Source: Salegentibacter mishustinae (GTDB taxonomy: Bacteria > Bacteroidota > Bacteroidia > Flavobacteriales > Flavobacteriaceae). Taken from it: a stretch of DNA of 64,000 nt. The stretch covers positions 2,666,001 to 2,730,000 of the forward strand of contig NZ_LLKN01000002.1 in assembly GCF_002900095.1 (NCBI RefSeq), read 5' to 3'. Positions 18,282 to 26,814 of this stretch are shown here, in pieces; the first letter of the stretch is position 1; each line of letters begins with the position of its first letter. The notes below the pieces were generated by a model. That model made no database searches, had not been told where the DNA came from, and saw only the letters and a program-made list of their open reading frames with translations. Position numbers and translations under genes: made by a program.

Positions 18282-19240
18282 TACTTTCTTGGTTTAAAAT
18301 TGGCTTTATTAAATATTGTTTCGGCATCTGTTGCTATCAATTCCTCTAAAGATGCATCGGTTTTATCCATATAGCTACGCACAATTTGCCATCCTATATA
18401 TTGCCCCAGCATTGCCGGAGAATCGGCGTCTAACTGCAGGTAAAATTTTGAAAAAGGTGCAGGATATAGAAACCGCGAATAAAGTTCGGTATCGGTATCA
18501 AAAAACAATTCGTTCTCTACGAAATACCGCCATATCTGGGCTTCGTTATTTTGCGCCCAGGTGAATTCTTCTGCAGTATACCCTATTTTTTCTGCATCAG
18601 GTACTTCAGGAATAAACCTGTCTTTTAAGTATAATAGTTTTCCGTAGTAAACCATATGCGCTAGAAAAGTTCTTGACTCGGGTCTATCCAGATATTTTTC
18701 GGCATATGCATTGGCAACATCCGGAAGTATTTGTTCCTTCTTAAAATTCTTCTTCAAGAACTCCTGAATTCCAATATAGAAATGATGATCCTCTCCTAAA
18801 TAGGTGTCCAGTGAAATAAATAAATAATCATCCTGCAGAATCACCTTGTTTTTGTAATCAACTTCTGATGTTACCGTAAATACTTTTGGCGCTTCAAATT
18901 GTGGGAAATAATATTTTATATGCTGAAAAAGACTGTGAAGTTCTGCCTTTTTATTTTCAAAAGAAGGAAAAGCTTTACCAACTTCTCTATCTATTTCCTG
19001 CTGGATGGTATCATTCAGTTTTTCTATCCAAACACTATCTGAAAATTGCTGCGGAAACAAAAAAGGATATTCCTGTTTTAGCTCCGGAATATCTTCAGGT
19101 TTAGCTTCGGCAAATTGCCTATCAAAACGCACCACCTCAAACTCTACCGGCACCTCTGCGATCTCCTTTTCAATTTCAGCTTCCTTATTACAGGAAACAA
19201 AGGCGACAATACAGAATAGGAAAATTATTTTCTTACACAT
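18281..19240 (-). CDS. gldB: Gliding motility lipoprotein GldB
   Basis: Cell-envelope lipoprotein required for gliding in flavobacteria and for stability of the GldKLMN type IX secretion parts. 319 residues from an ATG. Seen: lipoprotein signal with lipobox FVSC, Cys at residue 17, followed by an Asn/Lys/Glu-rich start of the mature chain. The body carries many aromatic residues and DS/ET-rich helices with no other membrane segment. It is first in the gldB-gldC unit and divergent from nadE. Confidence 0.92.
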   Translation of the reverse strand: MCKKIIFLFCIVAFVSCNKEAEIEKEIAEVPVEFEVVRFDRQFAEAKPEDIPELKQEYPFLFPQQFSDSVWIEKLNDTIQQEIDREVGKAFPSFENKKAELHSLFQHIKYYFPQFEAPKVFTVTSEVDYKNKVILQDDYLFISLDTYLGEDHHFYIGIQEFLKKNFKKEQILPDVANAYAEKYLDRPESRTFLAHMVYYGKLLYLKDRFIPEVPDAEKIGYTAEEFTWAQNNEAQIWRYFVENELFFDTDTELYSRFLYPAPFSKFYLQLDADSPAMLGQYIGWQIVRSYMDKTDASLEELIATDAETIFNKANFKPRK

Positions 19241-19274
19241 AGGGATTCTTTATGAAGGCTTTAACGCCCTGCCC

Positions 19275-19305
19275 TTTTTATAATTATGTTTAAATAGTAG
19301 ATTTG
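19275..19305 (+). promoter_or_regulatory. nadE promoter
   Basis: TAGATTTG at 19298-19305 matches the TAnnTTTG -7 box. The -33 place, 19 nt upstream (19275-19278), reads TTTT. The predicted start near 19312 leaves a leader of about 34 nt before the nadE ATG. The site is interlocked with the gldB promoter. Confidence 0.55.
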
Positions 19306-19309
19306 TGTG

Positions 19310-19342
19310 CAAAGGTATTATTTACAAACTTAACCACCCAAA
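19310..19342 (-). promoter_or_regulatory. gldB promoter
   Basis: On the minus strand TTTG at 19342-19339, a 21-nt spacer, then TACCTTTG at 19317-19310: a full match to TTTG-N19/21-TAnnTTTG. The predicted start lies near 19303, about 60 nt before the gldB ATG. The -33 box ends only 4 bp from the nadE start codon. Confidence 0.65.
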
Positions 19343-19345
19343 ATT

Positions 19346-20137
19346 ATGCAAACTGAAAAAGTGGTAGACCACATAGTTAACTGGTTAAAAGACTACGCTA
19401 CAAATGCAGGAATGAACGGTTTTGTACTTGGAATTAGTGGCGGGATCGACTCTGCAGTAACTTCAGCACTTTGTGCAAAAACCGGTTTGCGCACACTTTG
19501 TCTTGAAATGCCAATACACCAACACACCGATCAGGTAACCAGGGCGCAACAACATATTGGCTGGTTAAAAACTCATTATGCGAATGTGAGCAACCTGGAA
19601 GTTAACTTAACGCCGGTGTTCGACAATTTTAAAAAGGCAGTTCCAGCTGTGGAAAATTCTGAAGCTTTAGAGCTTACTTTAGCGAATACCAGGGCAAGAT
19701 TAAGAATGTCTACACTATATTATTTTGCCGGCTTGCATAGTTACCTTGTAGCTGGTACCGGCAATAAAGTAGAAGATTTTGGCGTAGGGTTTTATACTAA
19801 GTATGGAGATGGCGGTGTAGACTTAAGTCCAATTGCCGACCTTTTAAAAACAGAGGTTTATGAAATCGCCAAATTTCTGGAAATAACAGAAGAGATAGTA
19901 ACCGCTGCACCAACTGACGGACTTTATGGCGATACGCGTACAGATGAAGACCAAATAGGCGCATCTTATCCAGAATTAGAATGGGCCATGGAGGAAGCGG
20001 AAAATGGTAAATCTGTCGAAGATTTTGAAGGACGCAAAAAAGAAGTTTTTAAAATATATGAAAGCCGACATCGCGCTAACTCTCACAAAATGAATCCGAT
20101 ACCCGTGTGCACTATACCCGTTAATCTTAAAAAATAA
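19346..20137 (+). CDS. nadE: NAD(+) synthase (ammonia-type) NadE
   Basis: N-type ATP pyrophosphatase that amidates deamido-NAD in the last step of NAD synthesis. 263 residues from an ATG. Seen: PP-loop GISGGIDSAV near residue 28, LVAGTGNKVED near 135 and GVDLSPIADLLKTEVY near 155, with DGLYGDTRTDEDQIG in the C-terminal half. No glutaminase (nitrilase-type) domain precedes it, so free ammonia or a separate partner must supply nitrogen. Divergent from gldB. Confidence 0.95.
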   Translation: MQTEKVVDHIVNWLKDYATNAGMNGFVLGISGGIDSAVTSALCAKTGLRTLCLEMPIHQHTDQVTRAQQHIGWLKTHYANVSNLEVNLTPVFDNFKKAVPAVENSEALELTLANTRARLRMSTLYYFAGLHSYLVAGTGNKVEDFGVGFYTKYGDGGVDLSPIADLLKTEVYEIAKFLEITEEIVTAAPTDGLYGDTRTDEDQIGASYPELEWAMEEAENGKSVEDFEGRKKEVFKIYESRHRANSHKMNPIPVCTIPVNLKK

Positions 20138-20251
20138 TCACTTTATCGAATAATATACTCATAAAACAGAACGAAAGATAAATTCTGTTAAATTTAGTAG
20201 TGTAAATGCGCTTGTCCTACCCCGGCGTGTTTTTCAACCAAACCTAAAATT

Positions 20252-20890
20252 ATGAGTACAGTATTAATTGCAGATCATCACCCTGTGGTGCATGAGGGTA
20301 TTCGATACATTCTTAAAAACAATCCAGCGCTAGAAGTTGTGGGTAGCGTGCATAGCGGGATGGAGTTGTACGGTTTCTTAAGCGAGCGCCAACCCGATGT
20401 TTTGATTATTGAAATAGATCTTCCAGAGATAAATGGAATAAACGCGCTTCGCACCATTAAAAACGATTATACTAAAACAAAAATCCTGGTTTGCACCGGG
20501 CACCCAGAAGAAGTTTACGCTTTAAGTGCTATTAAAGCGGGCGCTGCAGGTTATATTTCCAAAATGGCAAAACCTGAAGAACTTGAAAAAGCCATTTACC
20601 AGGTTGCCAGAGGTGGAATTTACCTCAACAAAAAAATTACCGACAAGCTCAATGCAGGGATGTCTCCCGGAAGAAATTTAATCGCAAAATTTAAAAAACT
20701 TTCAACCAGAGAATCTGAAGTTTTAAACCTCATCTCTTCGGGTAAACGAAATAAAGATATCGCCGAAGCTCTTTCCATAAATGAAAAAACAGTAAGCACT
20801 TATAAAACAAGGTTACTTAAAAAATTACAGGTAGATAACGTGGCCGATCTAATTACGCGTTCTCGCTTATTACAAATAAGCACTACATAA
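20252..20890 (+). CDS. NarL/FixJ-family response regulator
   Basis: Two-component response regulator, 212 residues from an ATG. Seen: receiver domain 1-115 with Asp8, phospho-acceptor Asp56 in LIIEIDLPE, the Thr switch in VCTGH and the Lys in YISKMAKP. A LuxR-type helix-turn-helix follows from about 148 (LSTRESEVLNLISSGKRNKDIAEALSINEKTVS, read in two halves around the recognition helix). No sensor kinase is adjacent, so it is an orphan. Its stop overlaps the dnaG stop by 8 bp. Confidence 0.9.
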   Translation: MSTVLIADHHPVVHEGIRYILKNNPALEVVGSVHSGMELYGFLSERQPDVLIIEIDLPEINGINALRTIKNDYTKTKILVCTGHPEEVYALSAIKAGAAGYISKMAKPEELEKAIYQVARGGIYLNKKITDKLNAGMSPGRNLIAKFKKLSTRESEVLNLISSGKRNKDIAEALSINEKTVSTYKTRLLKKLQVDNVADLITRSRLLQISTT

Positions 20891-22847
20891 CTCGATTCAA
20901 TTTTTCTGAAAGTACTTTTTTTAGTGTTAAATAGTCTTTCACGTCTTCCAGTATATGCTGTGTTTGCTGTTCTCCATCTGGAGTTTTCACTTTTTCTGAA
21001 AGCTCATTAATTTTCTGATTTATTAAAAACCTGCGTAAGGAAAGAATGGTTTCGCTAACGTGCCTGGAGATAGTCTCGGTTTTTGCTTTCACGAAAATAT
21101 TTTGCCGATCCCATTCGTGCAGCTTATATTGTTCCTCTTCCATTAGAATTGAAGTAATCTCTGAAGCCTGATCTGGATCTATATCGTTGATGAAATTCTT
21201 TACTTCGAATTTCTCTTCACTATTGAGACGCGAGATTAACTCGGCATAAATATCCCTGAACTTAGGATTAGCAAAAGCAATCTCATCTTCCTGAAGATCC
21301 AGGAATATCTTTTCAAAGACCCTGGTTCTCTGCATTTCCTTTTCCAGACCAAATTCCCCATCTTCTTTTTCTTTGAGCACAAGGTCTTCAAATTCTTCCT
21401 CTACCGTACCATATTGAAGCAAAAGACTAATGATCTTCTTTTCAAGTTCGTACTGCTCATCTACTTTAGAAGTTTTTGGCTGGGGATCTTCTTTTACTAC
21501 ATCAAAGGATTTCTTCTGTTGCTGTTGTTGAGGAGAAGTTCTTCCACTTTTCGCATTTAACTGCGCGAGGCTAGAAAACAGCACATTTTCAGAAATATCC
21601 ATTATCCTGGAACATTCCTGTAAGTAAACTTCCTGCTGAATAGTATCTGGAATCTTAGAAATACTGTTTACTATATCCCGAATTAATTCTGCCTTTTTAA
21701 CCGGATCTTTCTTCGCTTCCTCCATAAGCAAAGAAGCTTTGTAACTAATAAAATCCCGGGCATTCTCCTCTAAATATTCTGCTAAAGCTTCATCTGAATT
21801 ATTTCTTGCGAAACTATCGGGATCTTCCCCTTCCGGAAAAGTACAAACCCTAACATTCATTCCCTGTTCCAGGATCAAATCTATTCCGCGCAGCGAAGCC
21901 CTTATCCCGGCGGCATCACCATCAAAAAGTACCGTGATATTTTTTGTAAGCCGATTAATTAATCTTATTTGCTCTGGTGTTAAAGCAGTTCCTGAAGACG
22001 AAACCACATTTTCAATTCCACTTTGGTGAAACTGAATCACATCGGTATAACCTTCAACCAGGAAACAATTATCTTCTTTGGCGATGGCCTGTTTCGCGAA
22101 ATTTATCCCGTATAAAACCTTACTCTTGTGGTAGATATCACTTTCGGGTGAATTCAGGTATTTGGCAGCCTTTTTATCATTGGTAAGAATTCTTCCACCA
22201 AACCCTAATACCCTACCAGACATAGAATGAATAGGAAACATCACTCTTCCTTTAAAGCGGTCAAATTGTTTTTCGCCTTTTACAATGGTAAGTCCGGTTT
22301 TTTCCAGGTATTCCAGCTTGTAGGCTTCAGCGAGCGCTTCTTTAGTAAAATCGTCCCATTCGTCTAAAGAATAGCCTAGTTCAAACTTCTTGATTGTTTC
22401 CAAGGTGAAGCCTCGTTCCTTAAAATAACTTAACCCAATAGCTTTCCCTAAATCGGTTTTATGCAGGTTTTTCTGAAAATGCTTATTGGCAAATTCTGAA
22501 ACCAGGTACATACTTTCCCGCTCGTCGGCTTGCTGTTTTTGCTCATCACTTTGCTGAGTTTCCTCGATCTCAATTCCGTATTTTTTGGCGAGATATTTTA
22601 TGGCTTCAGGATAGGTGAAATGCTCGTGTTCCATTAAAAAAGCTACGACGTTTCCTCCTTTTCCACTTGAAAAATCTTTCCAAATTTGCTTTACAGGAGA
22701 AACCATAAAACTAGGCGTACGCTCATCACTAAACGGACTCAAACCTTTAAAGTTCGAACCCGATTTTTTTAGCTGAACAAAATCACCAATAACCTCCTCT
22801 ACCCGGGCGGTTTCAAATACATTATCTATGGTAGTCTTAGAGATCAA
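20883..22847 (-). CDS. dnaG: DNA primase DnaG lacking zinc ligands
   Basis: Synthesises RNA primers at the replication fork. 654 residues; the frame opens with a TTG that gives the family-like start MISKTTID. Seen: the N-terminal region aligns with the zinc-ribbon domain (TPSFMVSP, FSSGKGGN), but the four metal ligands of the classical CPFH...CFGC pattern are Ser37, Ser40, Asp58 and Ser61. The TOPRIM core is intact, with LVEGYTDVI and LFDGDAAG. A Gln-rich linker separates it from the C-terminal helicase-binding region. Apart from the convergent gene it stands alone. Confidence 0.96.
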   Translation of the reverse strand: MISKTTIDNVFETARVEEVIGDFVQLKKSGSNFKGLSPFSDERTPSFMVSPVKQIWKDFSSGKGGNVVAFLMEHEHFTYPEAIKYLAKKYGIEIEETQQSDEQKQQADERESMYLVSEFANKHFQKNLHKTDLGKAIGLSYFKERGFTLETIKKFELGYSLDEWDDFTKEALAEAYKLEYLEKTGLTIVKGEKQFDRFKGRVMFPIHSMSGRVLGFGGRILTNDKKAAKYLNSPESDIYHKSKVLYGINFAKQAIAKEDNCFLVEGYTDVIQFHQSGIENVVSSSGTALTPEQIRLINRLTKNITVLFDGDAAGIRASLRGIDLILEQGMNVRVCTFPEGEDPDSFARNNSDEALAEYLEENARDFISYKASLLMEEAKKDPVKKAELIRDIVNSISKIPDTIQQEVYLQECSRIMDISENVLFSSLAQLNAKSGRTSPQQQQQKKSFDVVKEDPQPKTSKVDEQYELEKKIISLLLQYGTVEEEFEDLVLKEKEDGEFGLEKEMQRTRVFEKIFLDLQEDEIAFANPKFRDIYAELISRLNSEEKFEVKNFINDIDPDQASEITSILMEEEQYKLHEWDRQNIFVKAKTETISRHVSETILSLRRFLINQKINELSEKVKTPDGEQQTQHILEDVKDYLTLKKVLSEKLNRVM

Positions 22848-22869
22848 ATTCTTTGTGGTTTAAGCATTT

Positions 22870-22902
22870 AAACCTCACAGATTTTAGTAACCTGTGAGGT
22901 TT
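22870..22902. repeat. 11-bp perfect hairpin repeat upstream of dnaG
   Basis: AAACCTCACAG-(11 nt)-CTGTGAGGTTT, a perfect 11-bp stem in the 87-bp gap between the barrel-protein gene and dnaG. It lacks a T-tract. The loop keeps AACC of what looks like a longer ancestral stem whose GG partner is lost. From memory, AACCTCACAGG palindromes are widespread between flavobacterial genes, so a dispersed repeat is the likely identity. Confidence 0.65.
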
Positions 22903-22934
22903 TCAACGAAAACAAAATTACAATTTAAAATTGG

Positions 22935-23984
22935 CTAATCAACATCGAACCTAAGTCCTAAAGAAAAGTTGTGTAATTCTCTATTTGGATCCTGAAATAT
23001 AGGGTTTAGATCATATTTTCCGTAGAGCGTGGCGCCACCCCAGCCCAGGTAAGCACTTAATCCGTAAACCAAATCGTTGGTATTATAATTGTTTTTAAGT
23101 TTTTCCTTCACTTTATCTCCATCATCCTCGTACTTTAATTTTTGGCGTTCTCCAATATTGAAACCGGCATAACCACCAAATCCGATTTTTAACATTTTAT
23201 AGGTTGAAAAATGTAAACGGCTTTCAGTTTCTGTTCTTTTAGATGGTCCAATTTCAAAGTGAACTGGTACAACCAGGTTATCCATTCTAAACTTAGATTT
23301 ATCGAGATCTAACGCAAATTCCTGGAGATAGGTTTCATTTCCATCTTCTACAAAAATGCGATTATTGGTAGGCTTTAAGCCATTGAATTGAAAAGAAAGT
23401 CCGTAACGAACGCGCAGCCAGTTGGTTTTCTCAAAAACCCGTGTTTTCCAGGCCCACCCAATTTCAAAAAAGCGACTTCCTGCCAGTTTAAAATCTGAAT
23501 TATTTAGGGACTGGCCTTTTTCTAAGGCGTTATTAAATCCTGCCGCAACTACCAAATCGCTTGTGGTACGTTTATCGTATTTTTTGGTGTTTATATTAAT
23601 ATCAAGAGCTTTTCCTTTACCCCCAATAGCAATATAGCTTCCAGAAGAATCGGCATTTCTATCTCTTAATTCCATTTCGTTCTCCAAAATGGCTATTTTA
23701 TTTTCAATGTTTTTAGCGTGTTTTTCAGCCAATTCCTTTTTTCTCTTTTCGGCTTCTTCGCTCGTGATCTCACCTCTTTCCAGTTCTCCATTTATGCGCT
23801 CTACCTGGTATTTGAGTTTTTCTTTTTCCTTAGCAACAATTTCTGCCTTCTCTTTTTCAAAAAATTCTCTGGCTTTTTCTTCTGAGGTGAGCTCTACTTC
23901 TTTCGAAGCAACTTCCTGCGCACTAACTTCCTGTAATCCTACACTTAACAACGACAGGGTGATGTAAAAAATAATTGTTTTCAT
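22935..23984 (-). CDS. Secreted coiled-coil/outer-membrane beta-barrel protein
   Basis: Family not firmly recognised. 349 residues from an ATG. Seen: signal peptide about 1-22 ending VSAQ, a strongly charged Glu/Lys helix region (about 25-105) of coiled-coil type, then from about 115 alternating polar/hydrophobic strands with aromatic ends, finishing FSLGLRFDVD, typical of an outer-membrane barrel C-terminus. It lies 56 bp after the anti-sigma candidate on the same strand, so it is probably a member or target of that sigma unit. Confidence 0.75.
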   Translation of the reverse strand: MKTIIFYITLSLLSVGLQEVSAQEVASKEVELTSEEKAREFFEKEKAEIVAKEKEKLKYQVERINGELERGEITSEEAEKRKKELAEKHAKNIENKIAILENEMELRDRNADSSGSYIAIGGKGKALDININTKKYDKRTTSDLVVAAGFNNALEKGQSLNNSDFKLAGSRFFEIGWAWKTRVFEKTNWLRVRYGLSFQFNGLKPTNNRIFVEDGNETYLQEFALDLDKSKFRMDNLVVPVHFEIGPSKRTETESRLHFSTYKMLKIGFGGYAGFNIGERQKLKYEDDGDKVKEKLKNNYNTNDLVYGLSAYLGWGGATLYGKYDLNPIFQDPNRELHNFSLGLRFDVD

Positions 23985-24040
23985 GATAATTGATTTTAAA
24001 GTTTGATGAATGACCCCTTGTGGGGATTTTTTGATGATTA

Positions 24041-24796
24041 TTAATAATTCCTGTTGGCAACCGCCGTTTTTGCTTTGAGGTAACCTTCCTTAAGCACCTC
24101 GAAAACTTTAGCTTTAAACGATTGATAAATTTCGTCTTCTACTTCGGCTAAAAGTGCATTAGCATTAATTTCATTGCCCGAAGCGTATATGCTTAAGTTT
24201 CTTTGTCTACTTATTTCTGATGCAGCTTCAGCCAGTAAAATATCAACTTCATCCTCAGAAATCTCGTCGTTCTTAGCGGCCGAAGCAATGATTTCTTCAA
24301 GTTTAGATTGAATTAATTTTTCTTTAGAAACCGGCGGTTCCAGGCTAATTGTTTCCAACACAACGGCTTCTTCAATTTCAACTTCTTCCAAAACCGGTAC
24401 TTCCGGAGCTTTTTCTGCTAATATTGAAGGTTTAGACTTACTGAGAACTTTATTTTTTATCTCCTTTTCAGCTGAAGTTTTTTCTTCCCGATTATTTTCT
24501 TCCGAAACGATTTGTACATCATTTTCAGGTTTATTTATTTCCGGCTTTTCAATAATCTCATTTACAGGTTCCTCTACAATTTGAGGACTTTCTGAAGTAT
24601 TTGGGTTCCAAAGAAAAGTTCCAGCGACTAGCAAAACGGCAACGGCCGCCGCAATATATTTCCAGGACTTTTGGGAAGCTTTATTTTCTTTGGCATCTAA
24701 TTTAGCCTCCAACTTCTCCCAGCTTTGAGCAGAAGGCTTAATTTGCCTTTTCCCCATTTTTTCTCTTACGCTTTCTTCGAATTTATTTAATTCCAT
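24041..24796 (-). CDS. Membrane anti-sigma factor candidate
   Basis: 251 residues from an ATG. Seen: cytoplasmic N-terminal helix region (about 1-44, with FEESVREKMGKRQIKPSAQSW split around Lys16), one membrane segment at about 47-63 (YIAAAVAVLLVAGTFLW), then a long acidic Glu/Val/Pro-rich extracytoplasmic part. The layout and a 14-bp overlap with the ECF sigma gene upstream fit an anti-sigma regulator. No zinc-binding anti-sigma (ZAS) His/Cys motif is visible, so the inhibition mechanism is open. Confidence 0.75.
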   Translation of the reverse strand: MELNKFEESVREKMGKRQIKPSAQSWEKLEAKLDAKENKASQKSWKYIAAAVAVLLVAGTFLWNPNTSESPQIVEEPVNEIIEKPEINKPENDVQIVSEENNREEKTSAEKEIKNKVLSKSKPSILAEKAPEVPVLEEVEIEEAVVLETISLEPPVSKEKLIQSKLEEIIASAAKNDEISEDEVDILLAEAASEISRQRNLSIYASGNEINANALLAEVEDEIYQSFKAKVFEVLKEGYLKAKTAVANRNY

Positions 24797-25343
24797 AATC
24801 CGATGTGTTTTGTGTTTTTAATTGCTCCTGCAACATTCTTCGCGCTTTAGATAATTGCGATTTTGAAGTTCCTTCAGTAATCTTCAGCATTTTCGCAATT
24901 TCGGCGTGTTTATATCCTTCTACCGCATACATAACAAAAACCATCCTATAGCCTTCCGGCAAATTGTCTATGAGGTTTTGAATATGCGCAACATTAAGCT
25001 CCGTATTCATTTCAGCAGTAAAACCAGGGTCTGCGATTTCTTCATTGCTAAACACAATTTTCTTTTGTGACCGAAGAAAAGAAATTGATTCCCGCACCAT
25101 AATTTTACGTATCCAGCCTTCAAAACTTCCTTTAGATTCAAAATCTTTAAGGTGGGTGAAAACTTTTAAAAATCCGTTTAGCATAACTTCTTCGGCGTGA
25201 TGCATATCTTTAATATATTGCCGGCAGACGCTAAGCATTTTCCCTGAATGCAACTCATACAATTCGCGCTGCGCCTTACGATCTTTTTTAGCCGCACGCT
25301 TTATTAGTTGAGTTTCGCTTTTAAAAAGTTGAATTACTTTCAC
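24783..25343 (-). CDS. ECF-type RNA polymerase sigma factor
   Basis: Extracytoplasmic-function sigma-70 family member, 186 residues from a GTG. Seen: region 2 with SVCRQYIKDMHHAEEVMLNG and the GSFEGWIRKIMVRESISFLR stretch, then region 4 from about 120 with LPEGYRMVFVMYAVEGYKHA and a helix-turn-helix ending SQLSKARRMLQEQL. Regions 1.1 and 3 are absent, as normal for ECF. First gene of a three-gene unit with the anti-sigma candidate and the barrel protein. Confidence 0.92.
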   Translation of the reverse strand: MKVIQLFKSETQLIKRAAKKDRKAQRELYELHSGKMLSVCRQYIKDMHHAEEVMLNGFLKVFTHLKDFESKGSFEGWIRKIMVRESISFLRSQKKIVFSNEEIADPGFTAEMNTELNVAHIQNLIDNLPEGYRMVFVMYAVEGYKHAEIAKMLKITEGTSKSQLSKARRMLQEQLKTQNTSDYGIK

Positions 25344-25453
25344 CCGATTTCTTTATTAAAAAGGCCTTCTATTTACATAGACGCAGGAAAGTTACAAAAG
25401 GTTGCCTGTACCCTGATTATTTTTTAAAAAATTAGTTTCGTGTTGAATTCTTG

Positions 25454-25461
25454 TATCTTTG
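25454..25461 (+). promoter_or_regulatory. rluF promoter -7 element
   Basis: TATCTTTG matches TAnnTTTG exactly, 16 nt before the ATG at 25478. It lies inside the longer reading frame that opens with TTG at 25451, which argues that the TTG is not the real start. Confidence 0.6.
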
Positions 25462-25477
25462 TAGCACAATCTTTTTT

Positions 25478-26284
25478 ATGTCTGAACAGAAGCTTACCCG
25501 AATAAATAAATACTTAAGTGAAATAGGTTATTGCTCACGCCGCGCCGCCGATAAACTTATAGACCAGGGTCGCGTGACCATTAATGGAACTGTCCCTGAA
25601 ATGGGAACCAAGATTGCACCCGGCGATCTGGTAAAGGTTGATGGAAAAGCGGTTTCTGAAGCAGAAAAAAAAGAGCCCAATGTTTACCTGGCTTTTAATA
25701 AACCGGTAGGCATCGTTTGCACCACAGATACGAGGGTAGAAAAAGACAACATTATTGATTTTATAAATTACCCTAAACGAATTTTTCCTATTGGCCGGCT
25801 CGATAAACCCAGTGAAGGTCTTATTTTTCTTACCAACGATGGCGATATTGTGAATAAGATCTTACGTGCCAGGAACAACCATGAGAAGGAATATATTGTT
25901 TCGGTGAACAAACCAATTACTTCAGATTTTATAAGAAGAATGGGGAATGGTGTTCCCATTTTAGGAACTACCACCAAAAAATGTGAAGTGGAGAAATTGG
26001 GGAGAAACGAATTCAGAATCGTGCTTACCCAGGGATTAAACCGACAAATTCGAAGAATGTGTGAATTTCTAGGTTATGAAGTTACCACACTTAAACGCAT
26101 TAGAATCATGAACGTAAGCCTGGATGTTCCCGTAGGTACCTATCGTGACCTTACTCAAGAAGAGCTCGCCACCATTAACAAAATGGTAGATGAATCCAGC
26201 AAAACAGAAGAAGCTTCCAGATTAGAAAATTCAGGTAAAAAATCTTCAAAAAGAGCTACAGATTCCCGTAGAAATAAATCTTAA
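25478..26284 (+). CDS. rluF: 23S rRNA pseudouridine synthase, RluF/RluB type
   Basis: Isomerises a specific uridine in 23S rRNA. 268 residues from the ATG at 25478. Seen: an S4 RNA-binding domain at the start ([20 protein letters not shown]), then the catalytic domain with [18 protein letters not shown], whose Asp is the nucleophile, and [16 protein letters not shown] near the C-terminal third. The RluF call (over RluB) follows the motif form and length and is less certain. A Lys/Ser/Arg-rich tail of about 35 residues ends it. Confidence 0.88.
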   Translation: MSEQKLTRINKYLSEIGYCSRRAADKLIDQGRVTINGTVPEMGTKIAPGDLVKVDGKAVSEAEKKEPNVYLAFNKPVGIVCTTDTRVEKDNIIDFINYPKRIFPIGRLDKPSEGLIFLTNDGDIVNKILRARNNHEKEYIVSVNKPITSDFIRRMGNGVPILGTTTKKCEVEKLGRNEFRIVLTQGLNRQIRRMCEFLGYEVTTLKRIRIMNVSLDVPVGTYRDLTQEELATINKMVDESSKTEEASRLENSGKKSSKRATDSRRNKS

Positions 26285-26373
26285 CACATTATTAGCGCAA
26301 TGGCTTGCCGGCATGTTAAGATTACATGTTAATTTTAATAGCGTAGAATATTCGACTAACTAAGTTAAGATTT

Positions 26374-26796
26374 ATGAAGGTACAGCCATTTCATTTAGCC
26401 ATACCGGTTTCAGATTTACAAAAAGCAAGGCAATTTTATAAGGAAATTCTGGGTTGCGGCGAAGGCCGTAGCAGTGATCACTGGGTAGATTTTAATTTTT
26501 TTGGTCACCAATTGGTTATTCATTATAAGCCAGCAGAAGAAACAGAAAGAGCGCATAGCAATCCGGTAGATGGCAAAGATGTTCCTGTACCACATTTTGG
26601 GGTAGTCCTGGAATGGGATGTGTTTCAGGAATTTGCCAATTTGCTGAGATCAAAAAATATTGAATTTGAAATTGAACCGTATATTCGTTTTGAAGGACAG
26701 GTTGGCGAGCAAGCTACCATGTTCTTTAAAGATCCCTGCGGGAATGCCTTGGAATTCAAAGCCTTTAAAAATAAAGAACAACTATTTGCAAAATAA
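26374..26796 (+). CDS. VOC (glyoxalase-fold) family protein
   Basis: 140 residues from an ATG. Seen: opening [19 protein letters not shown], the first beta-alpha-beta-beta-beta half with the metal-ligand His, and a closing [16 protein letters not shown] with the Glu position of the second half. This is the vicinal oxygen chelate fold used by glyoxalase I, dioxygenases and resistance proteins. The substrate is not deducible. It lies 18 bp before the AI-2E permease gene. Confidence 0.85.
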   Translation: MKVQPFHLAIPVSDLQKARQFYKEILGCGEGRSSDHWVDFNFFGHQLVIHYKPAEETERAHSNPVDGKDVPVPHFGVVLEWDVFQEFANLLRSKNIEFEIEPYIRFEGQVGEQATMFFKDPCGNALEFKAFKNKEQLFAK

Positions 26797-26814
26797 CCAA
26801 CCAACTACTAAAAT

